Below, in pieces: positions 8,749 to 15,879 of a DNA stretch of 64,000 nt (position 1 is the stretch's first letter; each line of letters starts with the position of its first letter). A program made the translations under genes and the position numbers. Origin of the DNA: JABMPJ01 sp964345005 (lineage in GTDB: Bacteria > Verrucomicrobiota > Kiritimatiellia > UBA8416 > JABMPJ01); assembly GCA_964345005.1 (NCBI GenBank), contig CAYFPQ010000002.1, forward strand, positions 59,885 to 123,884. The letters run 5' to 3'. The notes under the pieces were generated by a model. It was not told where the DNA came from. It saw only the letters and a list, made by a program, of their open reading frames with translations, and did no database searches.

Positions 8749-9927
8749 TCACTCAAACCATGAGAGAGAGGGACGTTCAAAGAACTCATCCAGCGGGATA
8801 CCCCCCGACCCGATGACCAGGCATTCCGCCGCAGGGTACTCGCGGCGGAACGCATCGAGGCCGGAGAGCTTTCCTGGCTGCCCTGACTTAACCTCCATGC
8901 CCCATGTTTTCGCGCCGTGCTGAACCACATAATCCACTTCGCTGCCCGCTTTCCGCCAGTAGGTTAGCTTGTAGGCGGGGCGCGGCAGTCCATTAAGAAG
9001 CATCACGCCGACCGCGTTCTCCACGAGACGCCCCCACCAGGAAGCGTCATCTCGGGCCTCATGGAATCGCTTAGCAGAAGGTGCGCAGATGAGTCCATTG
9101 TTCCAGAATACAAGCTTGGGACTACTTCCGCGCTTACGCTGATGTCCCATGGAGAAAAGCTCTAGCCCAGATAGCAGAAAAGCCTTCTCGAGCAGATGAA
9201 CGTATCCGGCAAGCGTGGTTGTGTTTCCGGCGTCGTGCAACTGTCCCAACATTTTGTTGTAGGACAAGATCTGTGCGGGGAAACTGGTGGCGAGACCGAA
9301 CAGATTGCGAAGCAGCGCAGGTTTGGCGATGGTCTCCATTTGCAATACATCTTTCGCAATAACAGTTTCGATCAGGGAATCCGAAACATAACGCGACCAC
9401 TTGGATTCATCCTGCGCAAGAGGTGCGGCACCGGGGTATCCGCCGAAGTAGATCCATTGATCCAAGTCCCAGGCAAAAGCTTCCCGGCACTCTGGCCAAG
9501 ACCAATGCGTACAGCGATGTAGAAAGAAACGCCCTGCCAAGCTTTCAGAGGCCCCACGCTGTAAGAGCAGTGCGGAAGAGCCCAGCAGGATGGGGCGAAC
9601 GGAGCCGCCGGATCTACACTCCTCGTCCCACAAGCGTTTAACGGTCTCACTCCACCCATGCACTTTCTGAACTTCATCGAGAACAAGTAGCACCTTTGAG
9701 CCATCTAGTCCGCGTGCTCGGTTCCAGTGGGTTTCAATCCACTCAGGCCCAGGTGGCGGTGCAAGGTCTGCCGCCTCGAAGACACTCGGCCATCCCAGTT
9801 TCTCAACCACCTGTTCTGCTGCTGTGGTTTTGCCTACCTGCCTTGGTCCAGCTACGATCTGGATGAGCGCTCGTTCATTTTCCAGTAGATCGATCAGCTC
9901 CGAGACCAATTTCCGCTCAATTCTCAT
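8749..9927 (-). CDS. AAA-type ATPase with DUF4143 C-terminal domain
   Basis: The 392-residue protein begins with an ATPase domain (Walker A GPRQVGKTTAAE near 27, Walker B LLVLDEVQKVHGW near 82). The DUF4143 module ends in a nuclease-like core, GSEVDYVV then MEVKSG near 345-355, matching the D..ExK pattern of PDDEXK folds. Members are common accessory genes of unknown function. Its stop lies one base before the pdp start. No ribosome-binding site is visible, and the promoter -10 box is only eight bases from the ATG, so the message may be leaderless. Confidence 0.9.
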   Translation of the reverse strand: MRIERKLVSELIDLLENERALIQIVAGPRQVGKTTAAEQVVEKLGWPSVFEAADLAPPPGPEWIETHWNRARGLDGSKVLLVLDEVQKVHGWSETVKRLWDEECRSGGSVRPILLGSSALLLQRGASESLAGRFFLHRCTHWSWPECREAFAWDLDQWIYFGGYPGAAPLAQDESKWSRYVSDSLIETVIAKDVLQMETIAKPALLRNLFGLATSFPAQILSYNKMLGQLHDAGNTTTLAGYVHLLEKAFLLSGLELFSMGHQRKRGSSPKLVFWNNGLICAPSAKRFHEARDDASWWGRLVENAVGVMLLNGLPRPAYKLTYWRKAGSEVDYVVQHGAKTWGMEVKSGQPGKLSGLDAFRREYPAAECLVIGSGGIPLDEFFERPSLSWFE

Positions 9928-9935
9928 GACCGGTG

Positions 9936-9998
9936 ACTCTAACCTGAATACACTTCGATGTCAATATTGCTCAATGATTGAGAAATATTACTCAATGA
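9936..9998 (-). promoter_or_regulatory. Promoter and inverted-repeat operator of the ATPase gene
   Basis: On the minus strand TTGACA and TAGAGT are 17 bases apart (9959-9964 and 9936-9941) with the ATG eight bases beyond. Just upstream lie a perfect palindrome, CTCAATGATTGAG (9970-9982), and a second CTCAATGA copy about 20 bases on. The region is strikingly AT-rich compared with its surroundings. The arrangement resembles an autoregulatory operator and touches the end of the neighbouring SdpI-like gene. Confidence 0.55.
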
Positions 9999-10645
9999 CT
10001 AAGCAACAGCTTCCTTCCTGCACGTCGTCGGCCATGTTCGTCAAAGTGCCGCGACAGGTGGAATTCCGTGATTCCGATGTTGGCAAACAGAGAGATCATA
10101 AGAACTCCGACCGATGAAGCCAGCGAGAGAGATGCTCTCATTGTGATGCAGCTTATGGCCTGATAGATGATCGTGATCAGGGCGGCAGCAATCATGGCAT
10201 TTGCGCTGAACCGTTGGGCTTCGTCCCATACTTCCTGACTCTGCATGGAGATGTGCGTTCGGTGTCCGTATGACCCATTGATCTCGGCCGGTAGGTGCGT
10301 GCGCACATACAGACCGAACCCGAGCAAAAGCGGTCCCATGAACAAATGAAACAGTAGCAGTCCTTTGGGGTCTTTCTTCGGCGAGGTCGCGCTACGTTCC
10401 CCCCAACGCCATTTCGGCTTTTCCCCCTTCCACCAGCATATCGCAATGAGAGCCATCGAGAGAATGCCGGTGTAGATCAGGTACGCGGCCATCTGCTGGT
10501 CCGGTTTGAATACGAAGATGCCGCCTGTCACGAGAACCATGTAGCCGACAAATATCGCCCAGCCCTGCCAACAGACCGGGAGATCCCAGCCATACCCGAA
10601 TCGTTTCGCTGGAAACCAATACTTGGAATCGCCCTTTCTACTCAT
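9992..10645 (-). CDS. SdpI-family membrane protein
   Basis: A 217-residue integral membrane protein. The N-terminal part (two membrane segments, then KPKWRWG) resembles small hypothetical membrane proteins. The C-terminal part carries the SdpI/YhfL pattern: GHRTHISM, then EVWDEAQRFSANAM and more hydrophobic segments. In Bacillus, SdpI protects against the SDP killing peptide. The ATG at 10645 has GGAGG six bases upstream and overlaps the previous gene by eight bases. The other half of a canonical SdpI, a DUF1648 domain, is encoded separately at 11980-12507. Confidence 0.72.
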   Translation of the reverse strand: MSRKGDSKYWFPAKRFGYGWDLPVCWQGWAIFVGYMVLVTGGIFVFKPDQQMAAYLIYTGILSMALIAICWWKGEKPKWRWGERSATSPKKDPKGLLLFHLFMGPLLLGFGLYVRTHLPAEINGSYGHRTHISMQSQEVWDEAQRFSANAMIAAALITIIYQAISCITMRASLSLASSVGVLMISLFANIGITEFHLSRHFDEHGRRRAGRKLLLSH

Positions 10646-11168
10646 GACCGCCTCCATGCTCCATGACCCCCAGCCCGACGAGGATCTGCCTTGCTTGTCC
10701 AACTTCGTTTTCGGGAACCATTACAGCCATACCCCCTGCACCCAAACTGACCCCACCGAACCGGGCAGAGCACGCCACCTCGTTGTTCACGTAGCAGTTG
10801 ATATTGGCCTGCTCCAATGCATCTCGAATCATCCCGGCTTGTATAGGGCTGCCGGGCTGCCAGATTGAAACGAACGTGGACTTCACCTCCTTGTTGTCCA
10901 CTTCTTCAGTTCCGACTGTAGCCGCATCAGAGTGCTTCCAAACCTTTGGTTTTCTCTCCAGAATCGTCATGAAGTCCGACATGGCCCAGAGAAGGTAAAG
11001 CAGACCGGCGGCCAGGAAGCATACGAGGCGGATCCGTGCGTCGTCGAGAATCGGAGAACCAGAATCGACCAGGAACTCACCGAGTATCCCGAGAACGACC
11101 AATGTTGCTGCTCCCGCCAACGCAAGTGCCCTGACGAGTGGATGTCGCCGTTTCTTCCTATGTCTCAC
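10638..11168 (-). CDS. Membrane-anchored DUF2007 protein
   Basis: A 176-residue protein with two hydrophobic segments (about 12-32 and 46-65), a short linker, and a C-terminal DUF2007 domain (about 98-168: FVSIWQPGSPIQAGMIRDAL, INCYVNNE). DUF2007 is a small ferredoxin-like alpha/beta fold proposed to act in signalling, with no established ligand. A free-standing paralogue lies at 13248-13514. The start overlaps the upstream lipoprotein gene by four bases, and the end overlaps the SdpI-like gene by eight, so all three should be co-translated. Confidence 0.8.
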   Translation of the reverse strand: MRHRKKRRHPLVRALALAGAATLVVLGILGEFLVDSGSPILDDARIRLVCFLAAGLLYLLWAMSDFMTILERKPKVWKHSDAATVGTEEVDNKEVKSTFVSIWQPGSPIQAGMIRDALEQANINCYVNNEVACSARFGGVSLGAGGMAVMVPENEVGQARQILVGLGVMEHGGGHE

Positions 11169-11644
11169 TCGCCGTCCCTGCTCGGAGATGTTCTGCTGGT
11201 CTTGGGTTGCCTCGATATAGTGATGGTCCGATCATCCGCGTGGTACACGAGACCGCCCAGTGCGACTGTCAGTCTCAGAACTCGCAGTACGGTCATGTCC
11301 TTACCCCTAAAGGTGATCACAGGCCAGGTCCTGGGGTTTCTCTCGACGTCGCAGGCGATCCGCGCCCGCGTGAAACCGGACGCATCGCCGCTGGCTTCGT
11401 ACTGTGTGATCGCTTGGTCGAGAAACTCGGCTACGTCGTGTATGTTGGCACCGCGGAAGTTAACCTCCGGAATGATGATTGCGTCGAGTTGCTTCTCAAT
11501 GTCAGATAGTCGAGGAGAACCGAAGTTAACATTTCCCGTGACGGGATCCAGCCGCGGAATAACCGTGTGTCTGTCGGCCGTGCTACAGCTGGCAGCACAA
11601 AGGCACACAAACACGAAACTCATGACTGCCCGGACACTGTCCAT
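11165..11644 (-). CDS. Lipoprotein with STN-like domain
   Basis: The 159-residue product has a lipoprotein signal peptide with a lipobox ending in CAASC (Cys20). The mature part reads DAIIIPEVNFRGANIHDVAEFL and later TVLRVLRLTVALGGLVYHAD, which resembles the short secretin/TonB N-terminal (STN) domain. Such domains are usually periplasmic docking modules. The start has a strong GAGGAGG site. The gene precedes and overlaps the membrane DUF2007 gene. Its similarity to the 14542-15243 product suggests a duplicated module in this cluster. Function unknown. Confidence 0.7.
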   Translation of the reverse strand: MDSVRAVMSFVFVCLCAASCSTADRHTVIPRLDPVTGNVNFGSPRLSDIEKQLDAIIIPEVNFRGANIHDVAEFLDQAITQYEASGDASGFTRARIACDVERNPRTWPVITFRGKDMTVLRVLRLTVALGGLVYHADDRTITISRQPKTSRTSPSRDGE

Positions 11645-11745
11645 GGTTTACCTCCTCTTGTTCCGGCCCGCCAAAATGACGTAGAATCCTACTGTAGCCA
11701 GAGGTGCAGTGCACTTTGCAGTTAGCCGATGACGTGGATTGTGCA

Positions 11746-11916
11746 TCATTTCCCGACTCGATTGATATAAGCGATATAGGCAAACTCGATGCCGCCGAAC
11801 AGTATCCATGCGAGTATACCTGTGAGGATACCCTCCTGAGGTCCGCGTGCAATGCCGACTGTAACGCCCGCCACAATGCCGAGGGTCACGATGCAGTAAG
11901 CCAGGAACTTGGTCAT
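11746..11916 (-). CDS. Small two-helix membrane protein, unknown
   Basis: The 56-residue product has two hydrophobic helices separated by a short polar turn (ARGPQEG) and a basic C-terminus. The ATG at 11916 is favoured over one 14 codons upstream because AGAAGGA lies at good spacing. It sits between the DUF1648 gene and the STN lipoprotein gene on the same strand. I do not recognise the family; codon use and position in the run suggest a real gene. Confidence 0.55.
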   Translation of the reverse strand: MTKFLAYCIVTLGIVAGVTVGIARGPQEGILTGILAWILFGGIEFAYIAYINRVGK

Positions 11917-11979
11917 GAGTGTTTTCCTTCTGCTGTTCTCAAAGACAGAAGATTGCAAATGGGCAAGGATATGGCTCGG

Positions 11980-12507
11980 CTATTCGACCATATCTTTCAT
12001 TTGCAGAGTGTCTGTCTTATGGCTGAACTTCTTGTAGACGATAACGCACCATGCGGTGGTGATGGCTAGATATGCTCCTATACTGATCCAGAAATGGTCC
12101 AGCTTGGCTGCATTGCCCAAGTGCACTTGGAATGATTGGTGAAAGATGTCGAGTAAGAGAATCATCGTGAAAGAACCCATCCAAAGGAACAGAGGGAGCA
12201 TATAATTTAGGGTTTTCTGACGCCGTTCCGGTGCCAGCCAGTAGTTCTTGTTCGGAAGGTTGATTGCCGAATCGGGGATCTTTGGCATGAGAAGGCCAAG
12301 TCCAAGGAAGGCCAGTGCCATAATACCTATGGTGGCAAGGTAGACTATTAAGAACTGGATCTTGTGCCCCCATGCATCAGGTTTCCCCGTGGTGTCAAAG
12401 TGGTGGGCAACCTGTTCTGGCAGGCGGGGGTAGTACCACAGCGCGTGAGCGATGCAGATGACACAAAGCAGCACAAATACCATGATCACGGTCGTTCGCT
12501 TGTTCAT
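11980..12507 (-). CDS. DUF1648-domain membrane protein
   Basis: A 175-residue protein with four predicted membrane helices. The first periplasmic loop has the DUF1648 signature YPRLPEQVAHHFDTTGKPD, a motif found at the N-terminus of SdpI-type immunity proteins and other transporters or sensors. GGAAAG lies ahead of the ATG, which overlaps the stop of a tiny upstream frame by four bases. With the SdpI-like gene at 9992-10645 it supplies both halves of a canonical SdpI as separate polypeptides. Whether they act together is inference. Confidence 0.75.
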   Translation of the reverse strand: MNKRTTVIMVFVLLCVICIAHALWYYPRLPEQVAHHFDTTGKPDAWGHKIQFLIVYLATIGIMALAFLGLGLLMPKIPDSAINLPNKNYWLAPERRQKTLNYMLPLFLWMGSFTMILLLDIFHQSFQVHLGNAAKLDHFWISIGAYLAITTAWCVIVYKKFSHKTDTLQMKDMVE

Positions 12508-12590
12508 ATGTTGCTTTCCAATTTTGATATTACAGAATCACCGACGGTAAGAGCTGTGGCGAACAGGAAGAGTGTATGTATTGCTCTCAT
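12504..12590 (-). CDS. Possible 28-residue leader or remnant frame
   Basis: An ATG at 12590 with GGACGGAGAG upstream opens a 28-codon frame (MRAIHTLFLFATALTVGDSV onward) that looks like a signal peptide. It ends in a four-base overlap with the DUF1648 gene start. It could be a translational-coupling leader, a truncated secreted protein, or chance. The good ribosome-binding site and exact overlap favour translation. Confidence 0.35.
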   Translation of the reverse strand: MRAIHTLFLFATALTVGDSVISKLESNI

Positions 12591-12623
12591 CTCATAACTC
12601 TCCGTCCTCCAGAGGCTTGGCGA

Positions 12624-12686
12624 TCTGGGCCGGTGTGCGTACAGTGCGGCATAATCGCGGGGCAATGCTCGTGCAGGTTTACTCAT
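12624..12686 (-). pseudogene. Remnant of a DUF1016 nuclease gene N-terminus
   Basis: The first 19 or so codons, MSKPARALPRDYAALYA, align with the start of the intact DUF1016 nuclease at 14545 (MSKPSQKLPREYAVLLA). Similarity stops after about 20 residues and the frame runs into unrelated sequence. This looks like the 5' stub of a second copy lost by deletion within the cluster. Confidence 0.6.
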
Positions 12687-12729
12687 GTTTCGGTTTCTTT
12701 TGATCTGTGGGCCACGGTCTTGCGGGCAT

Positions 12730-13251
12730 TCACTGCTTCAACGGACTGCTCAGCAGGCGAATGTCATCGATCCAGATCGTACCGGTTCCTTCGATGACGA
12801 CGTTGAGCTTGATGTTGTCCGGGTTCTGGCCCTCTTGAAGAAAGAACGGCGTCTCTTCCGTCGTCCACTCCACATTACCTGTCACAGGTGTTTGCATGTC
12901 GCGTGAGAAGAACTCTCCCATCCCGTCGAGACAACACCACATCTCCAGGTAAGCCTTGCCTTGGAATTCGCTGGTCCGAAGTTTCGCGCGGTACGTCAAA
13001 CGCGCGTTCTCGACGTCGACATCGCCGGTTTCGTATAGCCGGACGGTCATAGGTTTGTCGGCAACGATCTTGAGCGAACCATTTCCGTCACTGCTGACAC
13101 TTGCATCCAGCACACCCGCATCCCGGGCAATGATGCCATCCAGATTCACAACCGGATAGGCCTTTACCGTCGTTACCGGTCCGGGCATCCTCGAACACCC
13201 GTTCAGAATGGCCGCACCCGTTACAATCGCCAGAATCGCAAACTTCTTCAC
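12730..13251 (-). CDS. Lipoprotein, jelly-roll-like, unknown
   Basis: The 173-residue product starts with GTG and has a lipoprotein signal peptide with lipobox ILNGC (Cys19). The mature part is rich in beta-strand patterns and ends in GTIWIDDIRLLSSP, a form typical of carbohydrate-binding-module-like jelly rolls, in which a terminal IDDI/VR strand is common. It is coupled to the DUF2007 gene by a four-base GTGA overlap. No enzymatic motif is visible. It may bind glycan at the cell surface, but this rests only on the fold-like ending. Confidence 0.65.
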   Translation of the reverse strand: MKKFAILAIVTGAAILNGCSRMPGPVTTVKAYPVVNLDGIIARDAGVLDASVSSDGNGSLKIVADKPMTVRLYETGDVDVENARLTYRAKLRTSEFQGKAYLEMWCCLDGMGEFFSRDMQTPVTGNVEWTTEETPFFLQEGQNPDNIKLNVVIEGTGTIWIDDIRLLSSPLKQ

Positions 13252-13514
13252 AAGGCCTCCTCCATGGGTTCATTTCCCAAACTATCTATCCCCAGTCCCG
13301 CAACAATATCCCGCGCTGTATCCGCCTGCTCCTCCGGCACCATTACCTGCATGGTACCGACGCCCAACCCCATGCCACCACCAAGGCGAACGGTGGCGAA
13401 GTTCTCGTTGTTGATATAGCAGTGTATCTCCGCGTTTTCCAATGCCCCCCGAATCATCCCCGCCTGGATAGAATCGCGAGGCTCGCAGATGGAAACGAAT
13501 TTGCGGTCACTCAT
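13248..13514 (-). CDS. DUF2007-domain protein
   Basis: The 88-residue protein is a single DUF2007 domain: FVSICEPRDSIQAGMIRGAL, IHCYINNE, then a glycine-rich GGGMGLGVGTMQVMV strand. It is clearly paralogous to the C-terminal domain of the membrane protein at 10638-11168 (EPRDSIQAGMIRGAL versus QPGSPIQAGMIRDAL). The stop codon of the DUF1016 nuclease gene and this ATG share a base (TGATG), and its own stop overlaps the lipoprotein GTG, so nuclease, DUF2007 and lipoprotein should be made together. Confidence 0.82.
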   Translation of the reverse strand: MSDRKFVSICEPRDSIQAGMIRGALENAEIHCYINNENFATVRLGGGMGLGVGTMQVMVPEEQADTARDIVAGLGIDSLGNEPMEEAL

Positions 13515-14545
13515 CAGGTGTCCTCTCGTTCCAGCAGCTTGGCAATTTCCGTGGGTGTTGGCAATTGACCTTTGAGATCTTTGGGCAGGCGCTTGACGAT
13601 GCGGTAGGTGGCAACACCGATAGGCTTGCTTGATTCGTACAAGGCGTATTCGACAACGGTTCGCTTCTTCTCTTTGCAGAGGATGATCCCAATGGACCGG
13701 TTCTCCCCCTTCTCGCGAACCTGACGGTCAAGAGATGTCAGATAGAACTGCATCTTGCCGACGAACTCCGGTTCGAATTCGCCGACCTTCAATTCGACTG
13801 CAACCAGACTGCGCAGTCGCCGGTGATACAGCAACAGGTCGATGAAGTATTCTTTCCCCTCCACCTCCAAACGGAACTGGCTTCCCACGAACGCAAACAG
13901 ACCGCCCATCTCGCGCAGGAAATGCTCGATGCGGCCAACCAGCGCGCGTTCGAGTTCCCGCTCGGCATGTTCTTCTCCCAGTTCCAGAAAATCGAACGTG
14001 TACTCGTCCTTGACGGCAAGCTTGGCTTGGGCACGGAGTTTGGGCGTAAGCGCCTTATTGAAGTTGGTTTGGCCGAGAAGGGTCTTCTCGTAACTCTGGT
14101 TTTCGATCTGGTGCATGAGCACGTTCTTGGTCCAGCCGAATTTCCGGGTCATTCGGATGTAGAACTCGCGCTCCTGCGTGTCCTTGCAGCGCTGGAGGAT
14201 GATCAGGTTATGCGTCCACCCGATTTGTGCAACCAATGGTTGCACTTTTGGCAGGCCGGCATAGGCGACGTAGAATTCGCGCATATAGAAGATATTGCGC
14301 CTCGAGAAACCTGAGACGCCAGGGAACTCTATCCGTAAGTCGGCGGCCAGTTGCTCGGCCACGGCTTGACCGTGCTTTGAATCCATTTTCCGTTCAACAA
14401 TGATCCGTCCGATATCCCAATAGAGCGACACCAACTCCTTGTTGACTGCCCGAAGCGCCTTGTACTGTGCGGATCGGACGCGTTCCTTCACTTCCGCTAA
14501 CAGCACAGCGTACTCGCGGGGTAATTTCTGTGATGGTTTGCTCAT
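13514..14545 (-). CDS. DUF1016/YhcG-type PDDEXK nuclease
   Basis: A 343-residue protein with a DUF1016 N-terminal domain (about 1-165, with VNKELVSLYWDIGRIIVE) and a YhcG-type PDDEXK C-terminal domain (about 175-330). The nuclease core is visible as YFIDLLLYHRRL followed by VAVELKVGEF, then IGIILCKEK. Members are often found with restriction or mobile loci. The ATG at 14545 is preferred because it overlaps the previous stop by four bases and matches the family N-terminus. A truncated second copy of its 5' end lies at 12624-12686. Confidence 0.9.
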   Translation of the reverse strand: MSKPSQKLPREYAVLLAEVKERVRSAQYKALRAVNKELVSLYWDIGRIIVERKMDSKHGQAVAEQLAADLRIEFPGVSGFSRRNIFYMREFYVAYAGLPKVQPLVAQIGWTHNLIILQRCKDTQEREFYIRMTRKFGWTKNVLMHQIENQSYEKTLLGQTNFNKALTPKLRAQAKLAVKDEYTFDFLELGEEHAERELERALVGRIEHFLREMGGLFAFVGSQFRLEVEGKEYFIDLLLYHRRLRSLVAVELKVGEFEPEFVGKMQFYLTSLDRQVREKGENRSIGIILCKEKKRTVVEYALYESSKPIGVATYRIVKRLPKDLKGQLPTPTEIAKLLEREDT

Positions 14546-15243
14546 GTTTTCATCTCTCTGCTCCTCAGAAACTTTGCCCAGAATACCCCAAGCCATAAGA
14601 GCGTAAGAGCGGGTATGCCTATCACGATCACGTACGTCAGAGTCTTTGGGGCTGGTTTATCCGGCGTCAGGCTATCCAGGCAAATGGTATGATGAACAAG
14701 CAGCAGGATGCCGACGACGCCCACACCCAACCATCCCGTCCACCACTGTACGAAACGCATGGTCTCCGCATTACCTTCCAGTTGGAGAGATATATCCCAC
14801 ATGCCGGATACGGCTGCCTGATCAATGACTTGAAAGAGCACAGCAGAAGTAAGATTGGATGCGCAGACGATATGAGCCTTGCACGGCCCTATGGTCCGTT
14901 TGCGCTTCTCCGTCAGCTCATTATTCAACACGGAAATGCTACAGAGGGAACCATCCATGGTGCAGAGCTCATCTATGTCGATAGCAACCTGCACACATTT
15001 TGATCCATGCCTATCAGGATCAGGTTCGGGGGTGCAAAGCGTGACGATGTTTCCTGTGGTCGTGTACTGAAGCTTCCCGAGCTTTGCCGTCAGCTTCACG
15101 GCGTATAGCAGAGGCATCTTGTGGCAAGCAAACGTGATGAGCGGGGCATTCGGGCTGAGGTGTGCCCTGTCGACTCTGATACGGACCCGACTCTCGTCAT
15201 GCTTCTCCGGACCGGTGCCATACTTCGGTACGCCCCAATACAC
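14542..15243 (-). CDS. STN-like protein with C-terminal membrane helices, 5' end uncertain
   Basis: About 233 residues: an N-terminal segment (PLLYAVKLTAKLGKLQY, GNIVTL) resembling an STN domain, a polar middle, and two C-terminal membrane helices. The frame opens with a poor GTG and no export signal. In the adjacent frame, a GTG at 15272 with GGAG six bases upstream encodes a convincing signal peptide, MLLSIALCIGA, that runs into this one within about 15 codons. A single-base frameshift, real or a sequencing error, near 15220-15245 would join them. The end overlaps the DUF1016 gene by four bases. Confidence 0.6.
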   Translation of the reverse strand: MYWGVPKYGTGPEKHDESRVRIRVDRAHLSPNAPLITFACHKMPLLYAVKLTAKLGKLQYTTTGNIVTLCTPEPDPDRHGSKCVQVAIDIDELCTMDGSLCSISVLNNELTEKRKRTIGPCKAHIVCASNLTSAVLFQVIDQAAVSGMWDISLQLEGNAETMRFVQWWTGWLGVGVVGILLLVHHTICLDSLTPDKPAPKTLTYVIVIGIPALTLLWLGVFWAKFLRSREMKT

Positions 15244-15252
15244 AGAGCAATA

Positions 15253-15870
15253 CTAAGCAGCATCTTGTTCACTTCTGTCTCCTGATCTTACGAAAGCTCT
15301 GTCGATTACGACTGTCCCCGCGATGAAATCGTGGATTGCGCGCTTTCGCGCATTGAATAGAAGCACGACTACTTCGCTCCAGATCCAAACTTGGTGAAAG
15401 ATGCCGACAGATCCGAACCACGCAGGGGCATGTTCGTTCACAAGTTGAGCGCGCTCAACCCATCCCAAGGTCACGTAGCGGTCCGGATCAACTTGAGTCA
15501 GCCCCCATACCTCGACAAGTAGCATGATGAAGGCAAAGACGAGATCAACAGCGGACCGTTTCCATGCTTCGGCCCAGCCAATTCGCGATCCGTCGGGTCT
15601 TGTTATGCGTATACCGACTGCGAGTTTGCCCAGCGTCCCGCCGAAACGGGCGTTGAAAAAGACGTTATACATTGCGAACAACACATAGGAGGGGATTGTC
15701 ACAATGATCGCGAGTGCTCTGTCCAACCCCTCAAGCCAGATGAAGAAAGAGGTGAAAGGGAGCAGAATCAACGTATCGGCAAGACCTGCAACGAGTCGCG
15801 GCCAGAATCCGGCATACACCTTGTGACCACTCGATTTCGCTCTGACCGGCAGAAACTCCTTGTCTCGCAT
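15253..15870 (-). CDS. RDD-family membrane protein
   Basis: The 205-residue protein carries the RDD pattern: FWPRLVAGLADTLILLPF as helix one, then FNARFGGTLGKLAVGIRIT and three further hydrophobic helices. The family is poorly characterised; some members affect ion transport. It starts nine bases after the DUF4019 gene, and its 3' end overlaps the possible signal-peptide start of the next gene by about 20 bases, in line with the tight packing of the cluster. Confidence 0.85.
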   Translation of the reverse strand: MRDKEFLPVRAKSSGHKVYAGFWPRLVAGLADTLILLPFTSFFIWLEGLDRALAIIVTIPSYVLFAMYNVFFNARFGGTLGKLAVGIRITRPDGSRIGWAEAWKRSAVDLVFAFIMLLVEVWGLTQVDPDRYVTLGWVERAQLVNEHAPAWFGSVGIFHQVWIWSEVVVLLFNARKRAIHDFIAGTVVIDRAFVRSGDRSEQDAA

Positions 15871-15879
15871 ACCTGCTTT

